This document shows, one piece after another, positions 56,074-63,930 of a DNA stretch of 64,000 bases (positions within the stretch are counted from its first letter, which is position 1; each line of letters opens with the position of its first letter). The notes beneath the pieces were generated by a model that was given only the letters and a program-made list of their open reading frames with translations, did not search any database and was not told where the DNA came from. Position numbers and translations under genes: made by a program. Source of the DNA: an uncultured Clostridia bacterium (GTDB taxonomy: Bacteria; Bacillota; Clostridia; TANB77; CAG-508); the NCBI GenBank assembly GCA_934167965.1, contig CAKPMJ010000001.1, positions 231,954 through 295,953 on the forward strand, read 5' to 3'.

Positions 56074-57369
56074 TTACTTTATATCATAAGTTCCATCCTC
56101 ATTTTTTTCAAATTTAACATCAGCTTTTAGTAAAACTATTGGGCATATTCCTAATCCAGCATTCGAATTAAAATCCCCACCAGACGATGCAGCTAAATAT
56201 GTTTTAAATATACAGCCACCTGAACTATTTATAGCATATACTCCATACTCAACAACTTCACTATGCATATTAATATATGCTGAATTTAATAAATATCTAC
56301 TACTAAATATTGTTTTATATTCTTCACTATTTTCTACTATTCCCTTGCACTCTCCTTCTGTAGAACTATCTTCGCTCAATGTGTATGCATAATATAAATA
56401 ACATGTATTTGTCAATGTTACTATATCTGTTGGTCGTGTTGTATCTTGTTTTGAATTCCTCCATATTTTATTTTCTATATCATACCAAGTAAATCCTTTT
56501 TCTCCACATGTAAATTCTCCATTTTTATTAGTTGCTGAACTTTCTTCAACTTTCCATTTTATCTTATCAGCTATTTCTGTCCAACTGTATTTTACTTTTG
56601 CTCCATATTCACCATAACCATTTTCGGTATCTGTTGTATATCTCTTTCCCATTTTCTTTTGTTCAGGATCATATTCCCCTATATTATTTGGATTATATCC
56701 TGTTATTTTATTAATATCATTCACATTTATACTTCTTGCTCCTGTTGCACCTCTTCCATGTCCAAACACACTACATACTTTATTTAATTCCTTTTCTCTA
56801 CATAAATATCCTAATCGTCCTTCTAATCTAAATATTTTTTTATGTTCATTTGGGAATATGGCTTTTACACATTTAATCAATACTTCTCCTGTTGATTCAT
56901 CCACCCCTAATATCTGCCATCCACCTGTTGCTGCTTGGTTGGTAATTGTTTGGTCACTATATCCGTTTCCTTCTTCTAATATTTGATTTGTTTCTGTTAT
57001 GCTTCCTACATGCGAAACTTCTATTTTTTCTATTGCATTTCCATTTTCATCCTTAGTAGGATCATAATTTATATATGTTCCTATTGGTAGCTCCATTATC
57101 CCATCTGTTATTATTGTTTTTCTTCCTTTACTATCTTTTTTATACTGCCAACATCTTTCACCGGAAGACTTTTTCATTAAATACTCATAATTTTTTAATG
57201 ACTCTTTTTCATTTTTTTGTTCCTCTTCCGTTTTAATTTTAGCCTCTGCCGCCTTCTTTAATATTCCATTTTCTCCTGATAACATTGCTATTGCTACTCC
57301 TGCTAATATTAATAACACTATTATTGTTATTACTAGTGCTATTAATGTTATTCCTTTGTTTCTTTTCAT
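56074..57369 (-). CDS. Prepilin-type protein with large C-terminal domain
   Basis: About 431 residues. The type IV pilin-like N-terminus MKRNKGITLIALVITIIVLL shows a basic leader, Gly-Ile-Thr cleavage context and hydrophobic stalk, followed by the amphipathic helix NGILKKAAEAKIKTEEEQKNE. The rest is a mixed domain with Trp- and Gly-rich segments (ATGGWQILGVDESTGEVLIKCV, GHGRGATGARSINV) typical of large pseudopilin-like surface proteins expanded in some Clostridia. The ATG at 57369 has AAAGGA upstream. No pilus assembly genes are nearby. Its transcript may begin at 57640-57668, giving a long leader with a microsatellite ORF. Confidence 0.75.
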   Translation of the reverse strand: MKRNKGITLIALVITIIVLLILAGVAIAMLSGENGILKKAAEAKIKTEEEQKNEKESLKNYEYLMKKSSGERCWQYKKDSKGRKTIITDGIMELPIGTYINYDPTKDENGNAIEKIEVSHVGSITETNQILEEGNGYSDQTITNQAATGGWQILGVDESTGEVLIKCVKAIFPNEHKKIFRLEGRLGYLCREKELNKVCSVFGHGRGATGARSINVNDINKITGYNPNNIGEYDPEQKKMGKRYTTDTENGYGEYGAKVKYSWTEIADKIKWKVEESSATNKNGEFTCGEKGFTWYDIENKIWRNSKQDTTRPTDIVTLTNTCYLYYAYTLSEDSSTEGECKGIVENSEEYKTIFSSRYLLNSAYINMHSEVVEYGVYAINSSGGCIFKTYLAASSGGDFNSNAGLGICPIVLLKADVKFEKNEDGTYDIK

Positions 57370-57402
57370 ATCATTTTTCCTTTCTTTATTTTTTATTATT
57401 GT

Positions 57403-57426
57403 CAAAAAGAAATGTCCCCATTGACA
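57403..57426. repeat. Degenerate REP-like repeat copy
   Basis: CAAAAAGAAATGTCCCCATT followed by GACA resembles the unit at 14733-14758 with several changes. It lies in the leader of the prepilin-like gene. Confidence 0.45.
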
Positions 57427-57458
57427 ACTTTCATGTATCACAAAAAGACAATATAAAC

Positions 57459-57602
57459 TTATCCAGTATCATAATAGTTACCAGATAAACTAACATTGCC
57501 TTTTTCATTATAATATTTATTATTTTTATTTAAACTAATTGTGTGTGTGTGTGTGTGTGTGTGTACTCTCACAAGGCTTTCAGTCTTCACTATTCTTTGC
57601 AT
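57459..57602 (-). CDS. Candidate 47-residue leader ORF containing a His-Thr repeat
   Basis: ATG at 57602 has AAGGGG nine bases upstream and is about 30 bases from the start point of the TTGACA/TAACAT promoter. The product begins MQRIVKTESLVRV, continues HTHTHTHT encoded by the (AC)12 run, and ends YYDTG. Loss or gain of one repeat unit would shift the frame into early stops, so it could be a contingency locus. No homologue is known to me and it may be chance. Confidence 0.3.
   Translation of the reverse strand: MQRIVKTESLVRVHTHTHTHTISLNKNNKYYNEKGNVSLSGNYYDTG
57541..57564. repeat. (GT)12 dinucleotide microsatellite
   Basis: Twelve perfect GT units on the plus strand (AC on the minus strand). 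Such tracts are rare in bacteria and prone to slippage. Confidence 0.95.
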
Positions 57603-57639
57603 CTTTTGTTTCCCCTTTTTTATACTTTTTTCTATCTAT

Positions 57640-57668
57640 ATGTTATCATTACTACAATTTTCTGTCAA
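57640..57668 (-). promoter_or_regulatory. Sigma-A promoter upstream of the microsatellite ORF and prepilin gene
   Basis: TTGACA (57663-57668), 17-base spacer, TAACAT (57640-57645). Confidence 0.65.
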
Positions 57669-57745
57669 TACTTTTTCTTGTATGAACTTTAATATTATTG
57701 CAATTAATATAGAAACGAAAACAAAAAAAATAGAGAACCCACATC

Positions 57746-57871
57746 GGTTCCTCAGTGAACTTTGGGACACATCTTACTCAAATTCTAAAAACACGAAAAC
57801 ACCTTATAAATTCACTACTTCAAAACATTTCGTAAATTTATAAGATGTGTCCCAAAGTTCACTGAGGAACC
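57746..57871. repeat. MITE/REPIN-like inverted-repeat element
   Basis: Perfect 31-base inverted arms (57746-57776 and 57841-57871), beginning GGTTCCTCAGTGAACTTTGG on the plus strand, enclose 64 bases. An inner alternative pairing (TTATAAATT/AATTTATAA, 57804-57812 and 57835-57843) overlaps the right arm. The outer GGGACGGTTCC end links it to the REP-like repeats. It abuts the stop codon of the spoIIQ-like gene. No transposase inside. Confidence 0.8.
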
Positions 57872-57875
57872 GTCC

Positions 57876-58670
57876 CTAAAAAACAGGAGCTATTGCTTTA
57901 TTGTCTTTTAATACTTCAAAATGTAAATGATAATCATCACCAATCTCAAAAGTTGCAGAATTTCCAACAGTACCTATAGTTTGTCCCGCTTCTACTTTTT
58001 CTCCTTCAACAACAAACTCTGCTGTTAGTAGATTTGAATACACAGTTTGATATCCATTATCATGGTTTATAATAACAGTAAGACCATATCTGGGGTCATT
58101 TTTTATTGCGAAAACTGTACCTTCTGCAGCAGCTCCTACAACACTAGTTTTATCTGCCTTTATATCTATACCATTATGTGTTATCCATTCTTCTAAAGTT
58201 TTTGAATATACTAAAGAATCATTTGCAAATTCTCTTATTATTTCTCCTTTTAATGGAGCTATAAACTTAACTTCTTTAGTTTCCTTCTTTTCTTCATTAT
58301 CTTTTTTACTATCCTTTTTTGTTTCCTCTTTTTTGTCCTCTTTCTTATTATCATTTGTCTTAGTAGATGTAGCTACTGTATTTTTTGCTTCATTTGTTTC
58401 AGTATTATCATCAAATATATTTTCTTCTTTAGCAGTATTTAATTCATTTTCGGCTTCTTCTACTGATTTTCCCATTTCAGTACTTGCACTTTCGCTTTCT
58501 TGATTTACTTCAGTATTACTTGTAGAGCTTAACCTTCTTTCTATTTCTGCTACATCATTATTATTTTTAGACCTTAACATTAAACAAGCTACCACTCCTG
58601 ATATTAAAAGTATTACACATATACTTCCTATTATAAAATGTCTTTTTGTATTATCATATTCATAATTCAT
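57876..58670 (-). CDS. spoIIQ: SpoIIQ-like M23 (LytM) protein
   Basis: A 264-residue membrane protein: helix at about 12-32, a long Glu/Lys/Asn/Thr-rich linker (35-135) and a LytM domain. The domain reads FIAPLKGEIIREFANDSLVYSKTLEEWITHNGIDIKAD, the SpoIIQ-type layout, with zinc ligands His and Asp of HNGID and the HLHFEV His pair kept, as in clostridial rather than Bacillus SpoIIQ. SpoIIQ in the forespore membrane binds SpoIIIAH across the septum. The gene is unlinked to spoIIIA, as usual. Its stop (TAG) is the first part of the adjoining inverted-repeat element, so the C-terminus may have been trimmed. Confidence 0.78.
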   Translation of the reverse strand: MNYEYDNTKRHFIIGSICVILLISGVVACLMLRSKNNNDVAEIERRLSSTSNTEVNQESESASTEMGKSVEEAENELNTAKEENIFDDNTETNEAKNTVATSTKTNDNKKEDKKEETKKDSKKDNEEKKETKEVKFIAPLKGEIIREFANDSLVYSKTLEEWITHNGIDIKADKTSVVGAAAEGTVFAIKNDPRYGLTVIINHDNGYQTVYSNLLTAEFVVEGEKVEAGQTIGTVGNSATFEIGDDYHLHFEVLKDNKAIAPVF

Positions 58671-58738
58671 TTTTGACTTATCCTCCTTAACTTTTATTAT
58701 TTAAAAATATTATTTACATTTTTAGAACATTTATACAT

Positions 58739-59128
58739 CTAAAATATATTTTCTAAATTAAAAGAATACTTATCTTTAATATGATCTAATATAAATGATG
58801 TCTTTTCAATTTCGGCTATGGCGAAATCATATTGATTTGTTTCTACATAACTCTTATATACCATAAGGCATGTTTCTACTTTTTCTAATTCATTATGCTC
58901 AATAAAATAAACTAATTTATCATTATATTCTGTCCATCTATCATGCGTTGCATTAACCTTATTTAACACTTCTTTATGATTTACATTGTTTTGCTCTAAA
59001 TCTTGTTTTATCATAGACAATTCATCTGTTGTTTTATCAATTGATGTTTTTGTGTACTGTTGTAATGCATAATCAAATGTAAATATTCCTACTATTATAA
59101 TTATAGAAATAATTAATTCTTTGTACAT
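58739..59128 (-). CDS. DUF4363 family membrane-anchored protein
   Basis: A 129-residue protein with one N-terminal membrane helix (about 5-24) and a helical exterior domain: the conserved HDRWTEYNDKLVYFIEHNELEKVE and YDFAIAEIEKTSFILDHIKDKY fit DUF4363, a Clostridia family of unknown function. It is 6 bases downstream of the DUF421 gene; this DUF421-DUF4363 pairing recurs in Clostridia and is often seen in sporulation contexts. Confidence 0.8.
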   Translation of the reverse strand: MYKELIISIIIIVGIFTFDYALQQYTKTSIDKTTDELSMIKQDLEQNNVNHKEVLNKVNATHDRWTEYNDKLVYFIEHNELEKVETCLMVYKSYVETNQYDFAIAEIEKTSFILDHIKDKYSFNLENIF

Positions 59129-59134
59129 TTCTAA

Positions 59135-59809
59135 TTATCCTTTCATTTTTTTCTGACAGAAGATCTGTCCTTTCCCATCATAAGTTACAAGCAATGCTTG
59201 CTCTGGTTCCATTTTAAATTTATTTACTTCTTTTTTTAACCAGCTATAATTTTTTCCTATTGACTGCAAATTGTCATGCATTACTTTTCCATCTACTACT
59301 AAATCATAAGGTATACCTTCATAATCTGGCATTATTCCTAAATCCTCTGGAATGATTCCTCTTTTTTCCGGTTTTTCTATGACTGTGACCTGTCCACTAG
59401 TTTCTAATATTGCATATTCAACATCACCAATACTTACTATGTTTTTATCTCTCAATCTTTCTTGCAATTCATTTACAGTAAATCTCTCTTTAATAAGAGC
59501 CGTTTCATCAATTTTCCCTCTATATATTAAAATACGTGGTTTTCCACAAATAATTTCTCTTGCTTTTATACTTTTTATATTTATAACTGAAATTATTAGG
59601 TGCATTACTAATAATCCTAAAATTGGCACAATTCCATTGCTTAATGGAATTCCTGTATCAGTCATAGGAATTGATGCTAGATCTGCAATCATTATTGCAA
59701 TTGCAAGCTCAAATGGCTGTAATTGTCCAATTTCTCGTTTTCCCATTAATCTCATAACTATTAATACTATTATATATAAAACAATCGATCTAAAAAAATT
59801 GATAAGCAT
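59135..59809 (-). CDS. DUF421 (YetF/YcaP-type) membrane protein
   Basis: A 224-residue protein with three N-terminal membrane helices and a cytoplasmic domain. Signatures: VMRLMGKREIGQLQPFELAIAIMIADLAS, ARE-IICGKPRILIYRGKID and LRDKNIVSIGDVEYAILETSGQVTV. The biochemical role is unknown; B. subtilis paralogues include proteins linked to spores. Translationally close to the DUF4363 gene. No obvious promoter was located in the 140 bases between it and the divergent holin-like gene. Confidence 0.85.
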   Translation of the reverse strand: MLINFFRSIVLYIIVLIVMRLMGKREIGQLQPFELAIAIMIADLASIPMTDTGIPLSNGIVPILGLLVMHLIISVINIKSIKAREIICGKPRILIYRGKIDETALIKERFTVNELQERLRDKNIVSIGDVEYAILETSGQVTVIEKPEKRGIIPEDLGIMPDYEGIPYDLVVDGKVMHDNLQSIGKNYSWLKKEVNKFKMEPEQALLVTYDGKGQIFCQKKMKG

Positions 59810-59970
59810 TATAAACTCCTTTAAATTTTCTTTAATTCATTATTTCCATAATTTTTTTAAAGTATTCATAATTTTTTGAATAAAATTTTTTTGATTGTTA
59901 ATAATATTTTTGTAACCTTTAAAATTAATTCACATCGATAGAAAAAACTTAAAAGGGGAGGTTGAAGGAA

Positions 59971-60345
59971 ATGTCTAATTCTGATAGTCAGACAAGTCAA
60001 AATTCAGGAAGTACTGCATGGCAAGTTATTGGTAGATTAATAACTGCTGCCATTGTTTTAGCTATAACTGCATTTTTTACACCTGGATTTACTATAAATA
60101 ATATCTGGGCTTTAGCTATAGCTGCTATAGTTTTAACAATACTCGATTATATAGTTACAAAGTTTACTGGTATAGAGGCTAGTCCTTTCGGTAAAGGATT
60201 TGTAGGTTTTGCTTTAGCTGCTATTATTTTATATGTAACTCAATTCTTTGTAGCAGGATATTCTATCTCATGGATGGCTGCTATTATAGGTGCTTTGATT
60301 TATGGTGTAGTTGATTACTTTATTCCTGGAAATCAACAAATGTAG
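59971..60345 (+). CDS. Phage holin family IV-like (YvlD-type) membrane protein
   Basis: About 124 residues with a polar Ser/Gln-rich start and four membrane helices: VIGRLITAAIVLAITAFFTPGF, IWALAIAAIVLTILDYIVTKF, FGKGFVGFALAAIILYVTQFF and ISWMAAIIGALIYGVVDYFIPG. This is the superfamily-IV holin/YvlD pattern; such chromosomal proteins are usually not lysis proteins and their role is unclear. ATG at 59971 with GGGGAGG nine bases upstream. Followed by a perfect 20-bp-stem terminator. Confidence 0.75.
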   Translation: MSNSDSQTSQNSGSTAWQVIGRLITAAIVLAITAFFTPGFTINNIWALAIAAIVLTILDYIVTKFTGIEASPFGKGFVGFALAAIILYVTQFFVAGYSISWMAAIIGALIYGVVDYFIPGNQQM

Positions 60346-60361
60346 TATTTTTAAACTACAA

Positions 60362-60415
60362 AAAAGGTATATTAATATTTTTAAAGATTAATTTTAAAAT
60401 ATTAATATACCTTTT
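60362..60415. terminator. Bidirectional terminator with a 20-bp perfect stem
   Basis: AAAAGGTATATTAATATTTT pairs exactly with its complement at 60396-60415. It serves the convergent holin-like and beta-helix genes. Confidence 0.85.
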
Positions 60416-60426
60416 CTATTTATTTT

Positions 60427-61173
60427 TTATTTATAATTTGCATAATTCCAATCAGTAGCTTTATATAAAACTTTTCTTTCATTTTCTACAAATACTAAAT
60501 TCTGTTTATCATATACCTTTTGCAGCTCTGGAATAAATCCATGTACACATGTATGAGGATATATCCAACTAAATTTACCTATAAAGGTTCCCGGTTGCGT
60601 TGTACAGTTTGATCCTATTCTACTGTTATCTCCTAATATAACCCCAATCGCTTCTCTTCCTAATTCTATTTTCTCTTTGTTTTCATCTTTTATTACTATT
60701 TTTGATTGATTAAAACCTCTATTTGCTACTATTACTCCTGAACCAATTCTTGCATTCTTTCCTAATATAGAATCTCCTACAAATGCTAAGTCTGATATTT
60801 TTGATCCATCTCTCATTATTGTATGCTTTACTTCTGTACTAAATCCAATAACACAATTGTCTCCCATTATGGTTCCTGGTCTTATATAAGAATTGTACAT
60901 TACTTTGCAATTTTTTCCAATATATACTGGTCCTTGTATTATACATCCTGCCTCAATCTCTGTTCCTTCTCCAATATATACGTTTCCCATTATTTTTACA
61001 TTTTCTTGTATATTATTTGTTTGTATATCTTGTTTTCCTGATTTTTCTATTTCGTCAATTAAATTTGATGCCTGATTAAAAATATCCATTACTTTTTTAC
61101 TTTGAGTACTAAATTTTTTAAATATTTCATTTTCTTCTATTTCTTCAAAATAATAATCAATATCAAATTTCAT
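60427..61173 (-). CDS. Left-handed beta-helix protein, GlmU C-domain-like
   Basis: A 248-residue hexapeptide-repeat protein. A short helical N-terminus (1-50) is followed by isoleucine-patch repeats from VKIMGNVYIGEGTEIEAGCIIQGPVYIGKNC through IGSNCTTQPGTFIGKFSWIYPHTCVHG, similar to the acetyltransferase half of GlmU and to sugar-nucleotidyltransferase C-domains. It overlaps the UAP1-like gene by 11 bases. Together they could perform the steps from glucosamine-1-P to UDP-GlcNAc, but the beta-helix protein may instead be a regulatory partner; the acetyl-transfer residues cannot be confirmed by eye. Confidence 0.7.
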   Translation of the reverse strand: MKFDIDYYFEEIEENEIFKKFSTQSKKVMDIFNQASNLIDEIEKSGKQDIQTNNIQENVKIMGNVYIGEGTEIEAGCIIQGPVYIGKNCKVMYNSYIRPGTIMGDNCVIGFSTEVKHTIMRDGSKISDLAFVGDSILGKNARIGSGVIVANRGFNQSKIVIKDENKEKIELGREAIGVILGDNSRIGSNCTTQPGTFIGKFSWIYPHTCVHGFIPELQKVYDKQNLVFVENERKVLYKATDWNYANYK

Positions 61174-62401
61174 TTTTTAAATTCCTTTCATATATTTGTA
61201 TGGCTGTTGCTGGACTATCAACTCCAGTAGCATTTTTTATTGGTGCAAATTCCTTGTTTCTATCCACTTCCATTATGGCCATATCATCTAAAAATTCAAA
61301 CCCATCAAATATAAAAGATTCAAATTTATACATGTTCTTTTTTAAAGCACAATGATACTTTAATTCATGTTTTGCAATTTCTTCTATTGCCTCTATTTTT
61401 AATAAGTTACTTACAAAATATGATAATCCATACAATAAGTCTCCATTATCATTTTTTTCATATATCATATCTTCAGTCATATCAATATATTCAATAACCC
61501 TTGGCTTTCCATTGCTTTTGCAGAAAATACCCACTTTTTCCTCTGGATATGCCTTTCTAATTGCTTTTGCAGCACCTGAAACTTTTTTCTTTATAGCTAA
61601 TCCAAGTAAAGTAGAATCTACCATTTGAGCCATAATATTATCTACTCCACAGATATATACCCATTTTATATTTTTGCTTTTCATATCTTCTAACATACCT
61701 GACTTTTCAAGTGACTCATATACTGAGCCATTTCCGTTAGATGCTGTCTTTATATTATAATCTTCATCTAATACAATCTCTCCATCAAGTGTCAATAATG
61801 GTAGCTCTCCCTGAATGAAAAATTTTACTTTTTCTTTATTATATCCAAAAAAATTATTTTTCTCAAAAAAATCTATTGTTTGTTGGTTATTTTGATTGCT
61901 TGTCATTATATACCAATATACCTCTGTACCATATCGTGCTTTTGCTCTTTTTAAAGTCTCTACTAGTAATTCAAAAATATATTTTCCTTTTTCTCCTATG
62001 TCTAATTTAAAAGATCCTTTTGGTCCATCACATCCTAATCTAGTTCCTTGACCACCTGCCATTGTTACAACTGCATATTGATTATTTTTTATTATCTCTT
62101 CTCCTAATTTATCTAATTCATCTTTTTCATCTTTTGATAATTTTGATTTATCTATAAATTCCATTGGATTTATTTTGTTGTTTGTATTTTTGGTTTCTCT
62201 TGAGTTATATATATCATTTAATTTCTTAAAATCACATTCTAATATTTGTTTTACTAATTTATTTTTTTCATTTTCATTTATTTTCTCTAATGTTTCTAAT
62301 ATATGTTGTTGCTTATATTGTTGTAATATATGTTTTGCTTTTTCTAAATCTTCCATTAACTTCACTTCTTTCTGCTCATTTCTTACTACTAAATTATTCA
62401 T
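61163..62401 (-). CDS. UDPGP-family uridylyltransferase resembling eukaryotic UAP1
   Basis: Up to 412 residues. Signature YAVVTMAGGQGTRLGCDGPKGSF (about 109-131) is the UDPGP family (UDP-N-acetylglucosamine or UDP-glucose pyrophosphorylase), distinct from bacterial GalU/GlmU. Further family segments: YWYIMTSNQNNQQTIDFF, FFIQGELPLL, NGNGSVYESLEKSG, YICGVDNIMAQMVD and GLSYFVSNLLKIEAI. It would make UDP-GlcNAc (or UDP-sugar) from UTP and sugar-1-phosphate. Starts at 62401 or 62356 are both possible. Overlaps the beta-helix gene. Confidence 0.82.
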   Translation of the reverse strand: MNNLVVRNEQKEVKLMEDLEKAKHILQQYKQQHILETLEKINENEKNKLVKQILECDFKKLNDIYNSRETKNTNNKINPMEFIDKSKLSKDEKDELDKLGEEIIKNNQYAVVTMAGGQGTRLGCDGPKGSFKLDIGEKGKYIFELLVETLKRAKARYGTEVYWYIMTSNQNNQQTIDFFEKNNFFGYNKEKVKFFIQGELPLLTLDGEIVLDEDYNIKTASNGNGSVYESLEKSGMLEDMKSKNIKWVYICGVDNIMAQMVDSTLLGLAIKKKVSGAAKAIRKAYPEEKVGIFCKSNGKPRVIEYIDMTEDMIYEKNDNGDLLYGLSYFVSNLLKIEAIEEIAKHELKYHCALKKNMYKFESFIFDGFEFLDDMAIMEVDRNKEFAPIKNATGVDSPATAIQIYERNLKNEI

Positions 62402-62464
62402 CTTTTTATAATTATGTGTTCATTATATACCATGTTTTTATTTAATTCAATTATTTTAATCAAA

Positions 62465-62512
62465 AAAATATCATTTTATATAGTATATTTCACACTACAA
62501 AAATGATATTTT
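62465..62512 (-). terminator. Intrinsic terminator after the membrane protein gene
   Basis: AAAATATCATTTT (62465-62477) pairs with AAAATGATATTTT (62500-62512); a T-run follows on the minus strand. Confidence 0.75.
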
Positions 62513-62526
62513 ACTTCTCATTTAAT

Positions 62527-63051
62527 TTATTTAGCTAAAATTTTAGCAATTACTAAATCATATATTACTTTTATTGCAAAGTTTATAATTAATGAAGCTA
62601 CTGTCACTTCTTTGAACATGCATAAATAAAACATTGTCTCTATAAATGATGCAATTAATAATACATTAAATACATGTCCTTCTTTTTTTGTTTTCTTTAA
62701 TTCTTTTAGTCCTTCATATCCTAATAAAGCAATCATTTGTGATAGGAAAAATGCTAGGAAAGTAACTTCCATTAAAACATAGTCTATTGTTCCAAGTAAA
62801 GTCCATTTAACAACAAAGAATAATGTTTGCATTATTAATGATAAAATCATTAACAACATTGCATTTTTACTCTCTCCTCTTTTAGAAACTGCAATAGATA
62901 TTAAAGATAATAATGGGTATACAAATGTAATTACATATATTGTTTGTCCAAATAATGTAAAACTGCATCTTGCTACTTCTGTTGATATTACTAGTAAAAT
63001 TGGTAATGCTAAAATTAATATTAATGGTAATTTTGTATTAGTTTTTGCCAT
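62527..63051 (-). CDS. Polytopic membrane protein, possibly VUT/YhhQ-like
   Basis: About 174 residues with five or six membrane helices: LPLILILALPILLVIS, the motif TLFGQTIYVITFVYPLLSLIS, a loop RGESKNAML, and a C-terminal FAIKVIYDLVIAKIL. The pattern resembles the VUT family of queuosine-precursor transporters (TFVYP, K-YD near the end), but the match is loose and another small transporter is possible. ATG at 63051 with GAGGGGG upstream; a TTG nine bases earlier is less likely. Confidence 0.5.
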   Translation of the reverse strand: MAKTNTKLPLILILALPILLVISTEVARCSFTLFGQTIYVITFVYPLLSLISIAVSKRGESKNAMLLMILSLIMQTLFFVVKWTLLGTIDYVLMEVTFLAFFLSQMIALLGYEGLKELKKTKKEGHVFNVLLIASFIETMFYLCMFKEVTVASLIINFAIKVIYDLVIAKILAK

Positions 63052-63192
63052 TTTTTCCAATCCCCCTCTTTTGTATTTTATACTTATATAATACTTTATT
63101 TGATTTTAAAAATCAATATTTTTTTCAAAATGTAATATTTCTGTAATATTTTGTTTCATACTGGTTAAAATAAAAAACGGAGGTACCTTAAA

Positions 63193-63897
63193 ATGAAAAA
63201 ATGGTATATATTATTAGCAATTTTAGCTATTGCAGCTGGAGTTGGAGTAGCAATTTATTTTTCAAACTCTTCAAATCAAAACAATAACAATAATTCTTAT
63301 AATGCTTCTAGGACTAATTATAATGAAAATAATCAAAATATTTATAATACAAATATGAATAATATATCTAATGATTTATCTAGTAACATTACTGATACAG
63401 AAAATAATGATAATAAAAAAGAAGAACAAAAAAATACTCCCTCAAAAAAACTTCTTACATCATATACAACCAAAATTTATACAAAAGAATCTGATAGACA
63501 AAATAATGTTTCGATTGCATGTTCTACCTTAAATGATACAACTGTAAAAAATGGAGATACATTTTCTTTTTCTCATACAGTTGGAAAGGCTACTACTAAA
63601 AAGGGATACGAAAAAGCAGATGTCTTTGTAAATGGTGATAAAATTCAAGCGTTAGGTGGAGGTTTATGTCAAGTTAGCTCTACTTTATATAATGCTGTTC
63701 TTAAGGCTTCTGATTTAAAAGTTACAGAAAGACATAGCCATAGTAATGATGTGCCATATGTGCCTGATGGTAAAGATGCTGCTGTTTCTTATGGTACTTA
63801 TGATTTCAAATTTATTAATAAAACTGGAAATGATATAGTTATAGAAGCTAAAAATACAAAAAATAAAGTTACTATTAAAATATATGAATTGAGATAA
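63193..63897 (+). CDS. VanW family protein
   Basis: A 234-residue exported protein: membrane helix (about 4-24), a linker very rich in Asn, Ser and Thr (25-80), and a VanW domain with NGDTFSFSHTVGKATTKKGY, GGGLCQVSSTLYNAVLKA and ERHSHSNDVPYVPDGKDAAVSYG, then DFKFINKTGNDIVIEA. VanW is associated with vancomycin clusters, but chromosomal homologues are widespread in Clostridia, often in sporulation- or wall-related contexts, with unknown function. GGAGG lies 8 bases upstream of the ATG at 63193. Length is short compared with multidomain VanW proteins. Confidence 0.88.
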   Translation: MKKWYILLAILAIAAGVGVAIYFSNSSNQNNNNNSYNASRTNYNENNQNIYNTNMNNISNDLSSNITDTENNDNKKEEQKNTPSKKLLTSYTTKIYTKESDRQNNVSIACSTLNDTTVKNGDTFSFSHTVGKATTKKGYEKADVFVNGDKIQALGGGLCQVSSTLYNAVLKASDLKVTERHSHSNDVPYVPDGKDAAVSYGTYDFKFINKTGNDIVIEAKNTKNKVTIKIYELR

Positions 63898-63904
63898 AAG
63901 AAAA

Positions 63905-63930
63905 GGTGTCAGTGGGGACGTTCCTTTTTG
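63905..63930. repeat. REP-like repeat copy
   Basis: GGTGTCAGTGGGGACGTTCC followed by TTTTTG; it matches the unit at 14733-14758 except for three bases in the middle. It starts a few bases after the vanW stop. Confidence 0.6.

Noticed and set aside
57442..57640. c-di-GMP riboswitch before the prepilin gene
   Set aside because: GGAAAC and GATGCAAAG resemble parts of known classes, but the required helices are missing and the stretch reads better as a ribosome site and small ORF.
59135..59170. Frameshift between the DUF421 and DUF4363 genes
   Set aside because: They are separate known families with their own starts; the short gap is normal operon spacing.
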